From positions 1 through 7,075 of the forward strand of contig JBAYNV010000112.1 of NCBI GenBank assembly GCA_041678685.1: DNA of 7,075 nt, read 5' to 3'. Source of the DNA: DUPQ01 sp041678685. Its GTDB lineage: Bacteria; Bacillota; Clostridia; DUPQ01. Below the pieces are notes generated by a model. The model did no database searches, had not been told where the DNA came from, and saw only the letters and a program-made list of their open reading frames with translations. Below are positions 7,014 to 7,075 of this stretch, piece by piece (position 1 is the stretch's first letter; each line of letters starts with the position of its first letter). The position numbers and the translations under genes are program-made.

Positions 7014-7075
7014 ATGGATATTATAAAAGATGTAGACAGTAAAAAAATAATAATGATATCATTCGGTAAAGATAC
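7014..7075 (+). CDS. N-terminus of an unidentified protein (partial, cut by window end)
   Basis: An ATG at 7014 opens a frame that stays open to the end of the window (20 complete codons, MDIIKDVDSK then KIIMISFGKD). No Shine-Dalgarno sequence precedes it; instead an extended -10 element ends 6 nt upstream, so translation would have to be leaderless if this start is right. The next in-frame ATG, at 7053, has no ribosome binding site either. The hydrophobic strand followed by S-F-G-K-D faintly recalls the PP-loop (SGGKDS-like) that opens PAPS reductase/ATP sulfurylase-small-subunit type ATP pyrophosphatases. The fragment is too short to assign, and this is a guess. Confidence 0.5.
   Translation, partial: MDIIKDVDSKKIIMISFGKD

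Noticed and set aside
1..7075. CRISPR array, insertion sequence, tRNA, rRNA, riboswitch or toxin-antitoxin pair
   Set aside because: There are no regularly spaced repeats, terminal inverted repeats, transposase, cloverleaf or paired small ORFs. Almost all bases lie in the listed genes, and the only intergenic gap above 20 nt is the 75-bp divergent promoter region.

Overview
The window looks like a piece of a low-GC Gram-positive chromosome, most likely a Clostridia/Lachnospiraceae-type bacterium. The reasons are AT-rich sequence, heavy use of ATA, AGA and AGG codons, Shine-Dalgarno sites, and a DUF1461-type membrane protein next to a uridine-kinase-like nucleoside kinase. The taxon is an inference from sequence style and gene content; no marker gene is present.

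Layout. Positions 1-6561 form a tightly packed co-directional (+) block. It contains the last codons of an upstream gene that resembles the C-terminus of folylpolyglutamate synthase (FolC), a single-pass membrane protein with TPR-like repeats (71-1351), a 1003-residue glycoside hydrolase family 2 enzyme (1369-4380), a four-helix DUF1461/TIGR01906-like membrane protein (4377-5093), and a P-loop nucleoside kinase (best start 5065, end 6561). Gaps between these genes are 1 nt, 17 nt, a 4-nt ATGA overlap and a 29-nt overlap, so the block reads as one operon with likely translational coupling. A RidA-family enamine/imine deaminase gene (6558-6938, minus) runs tail-to-tail into the kinase with a 4-nt overlap. 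A 75-bp divergent region then separates ridA from a (+) ORF starting at 7014 that is cut by the window end. It carries a good ridA promoter and an extended -10 element placed so that the (+) transcript would begin at or next to the ATG.

How the genes fit together. No shared pathway links them obviously. The kinase (nucleotide salvage) and the FolC-like tail (folate) are housekeeping types, the TPR and DUF1461 proteins are membrane proteins of unknown role, and the GH2 enzyme has no signal peptide and so would act on sugars already imported. The main oddities are the GH2 gene inside this block, a kinase that lacks the N-terminal TGS-like domain I expect in its family, and the compact divergent promoter with a probable leaderless start. 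I found no CRISPR array, insertion sequence, tRNA, rRNA or clear terminator, no gene-free stretch over 300 bases, and no convincing wholly new system.
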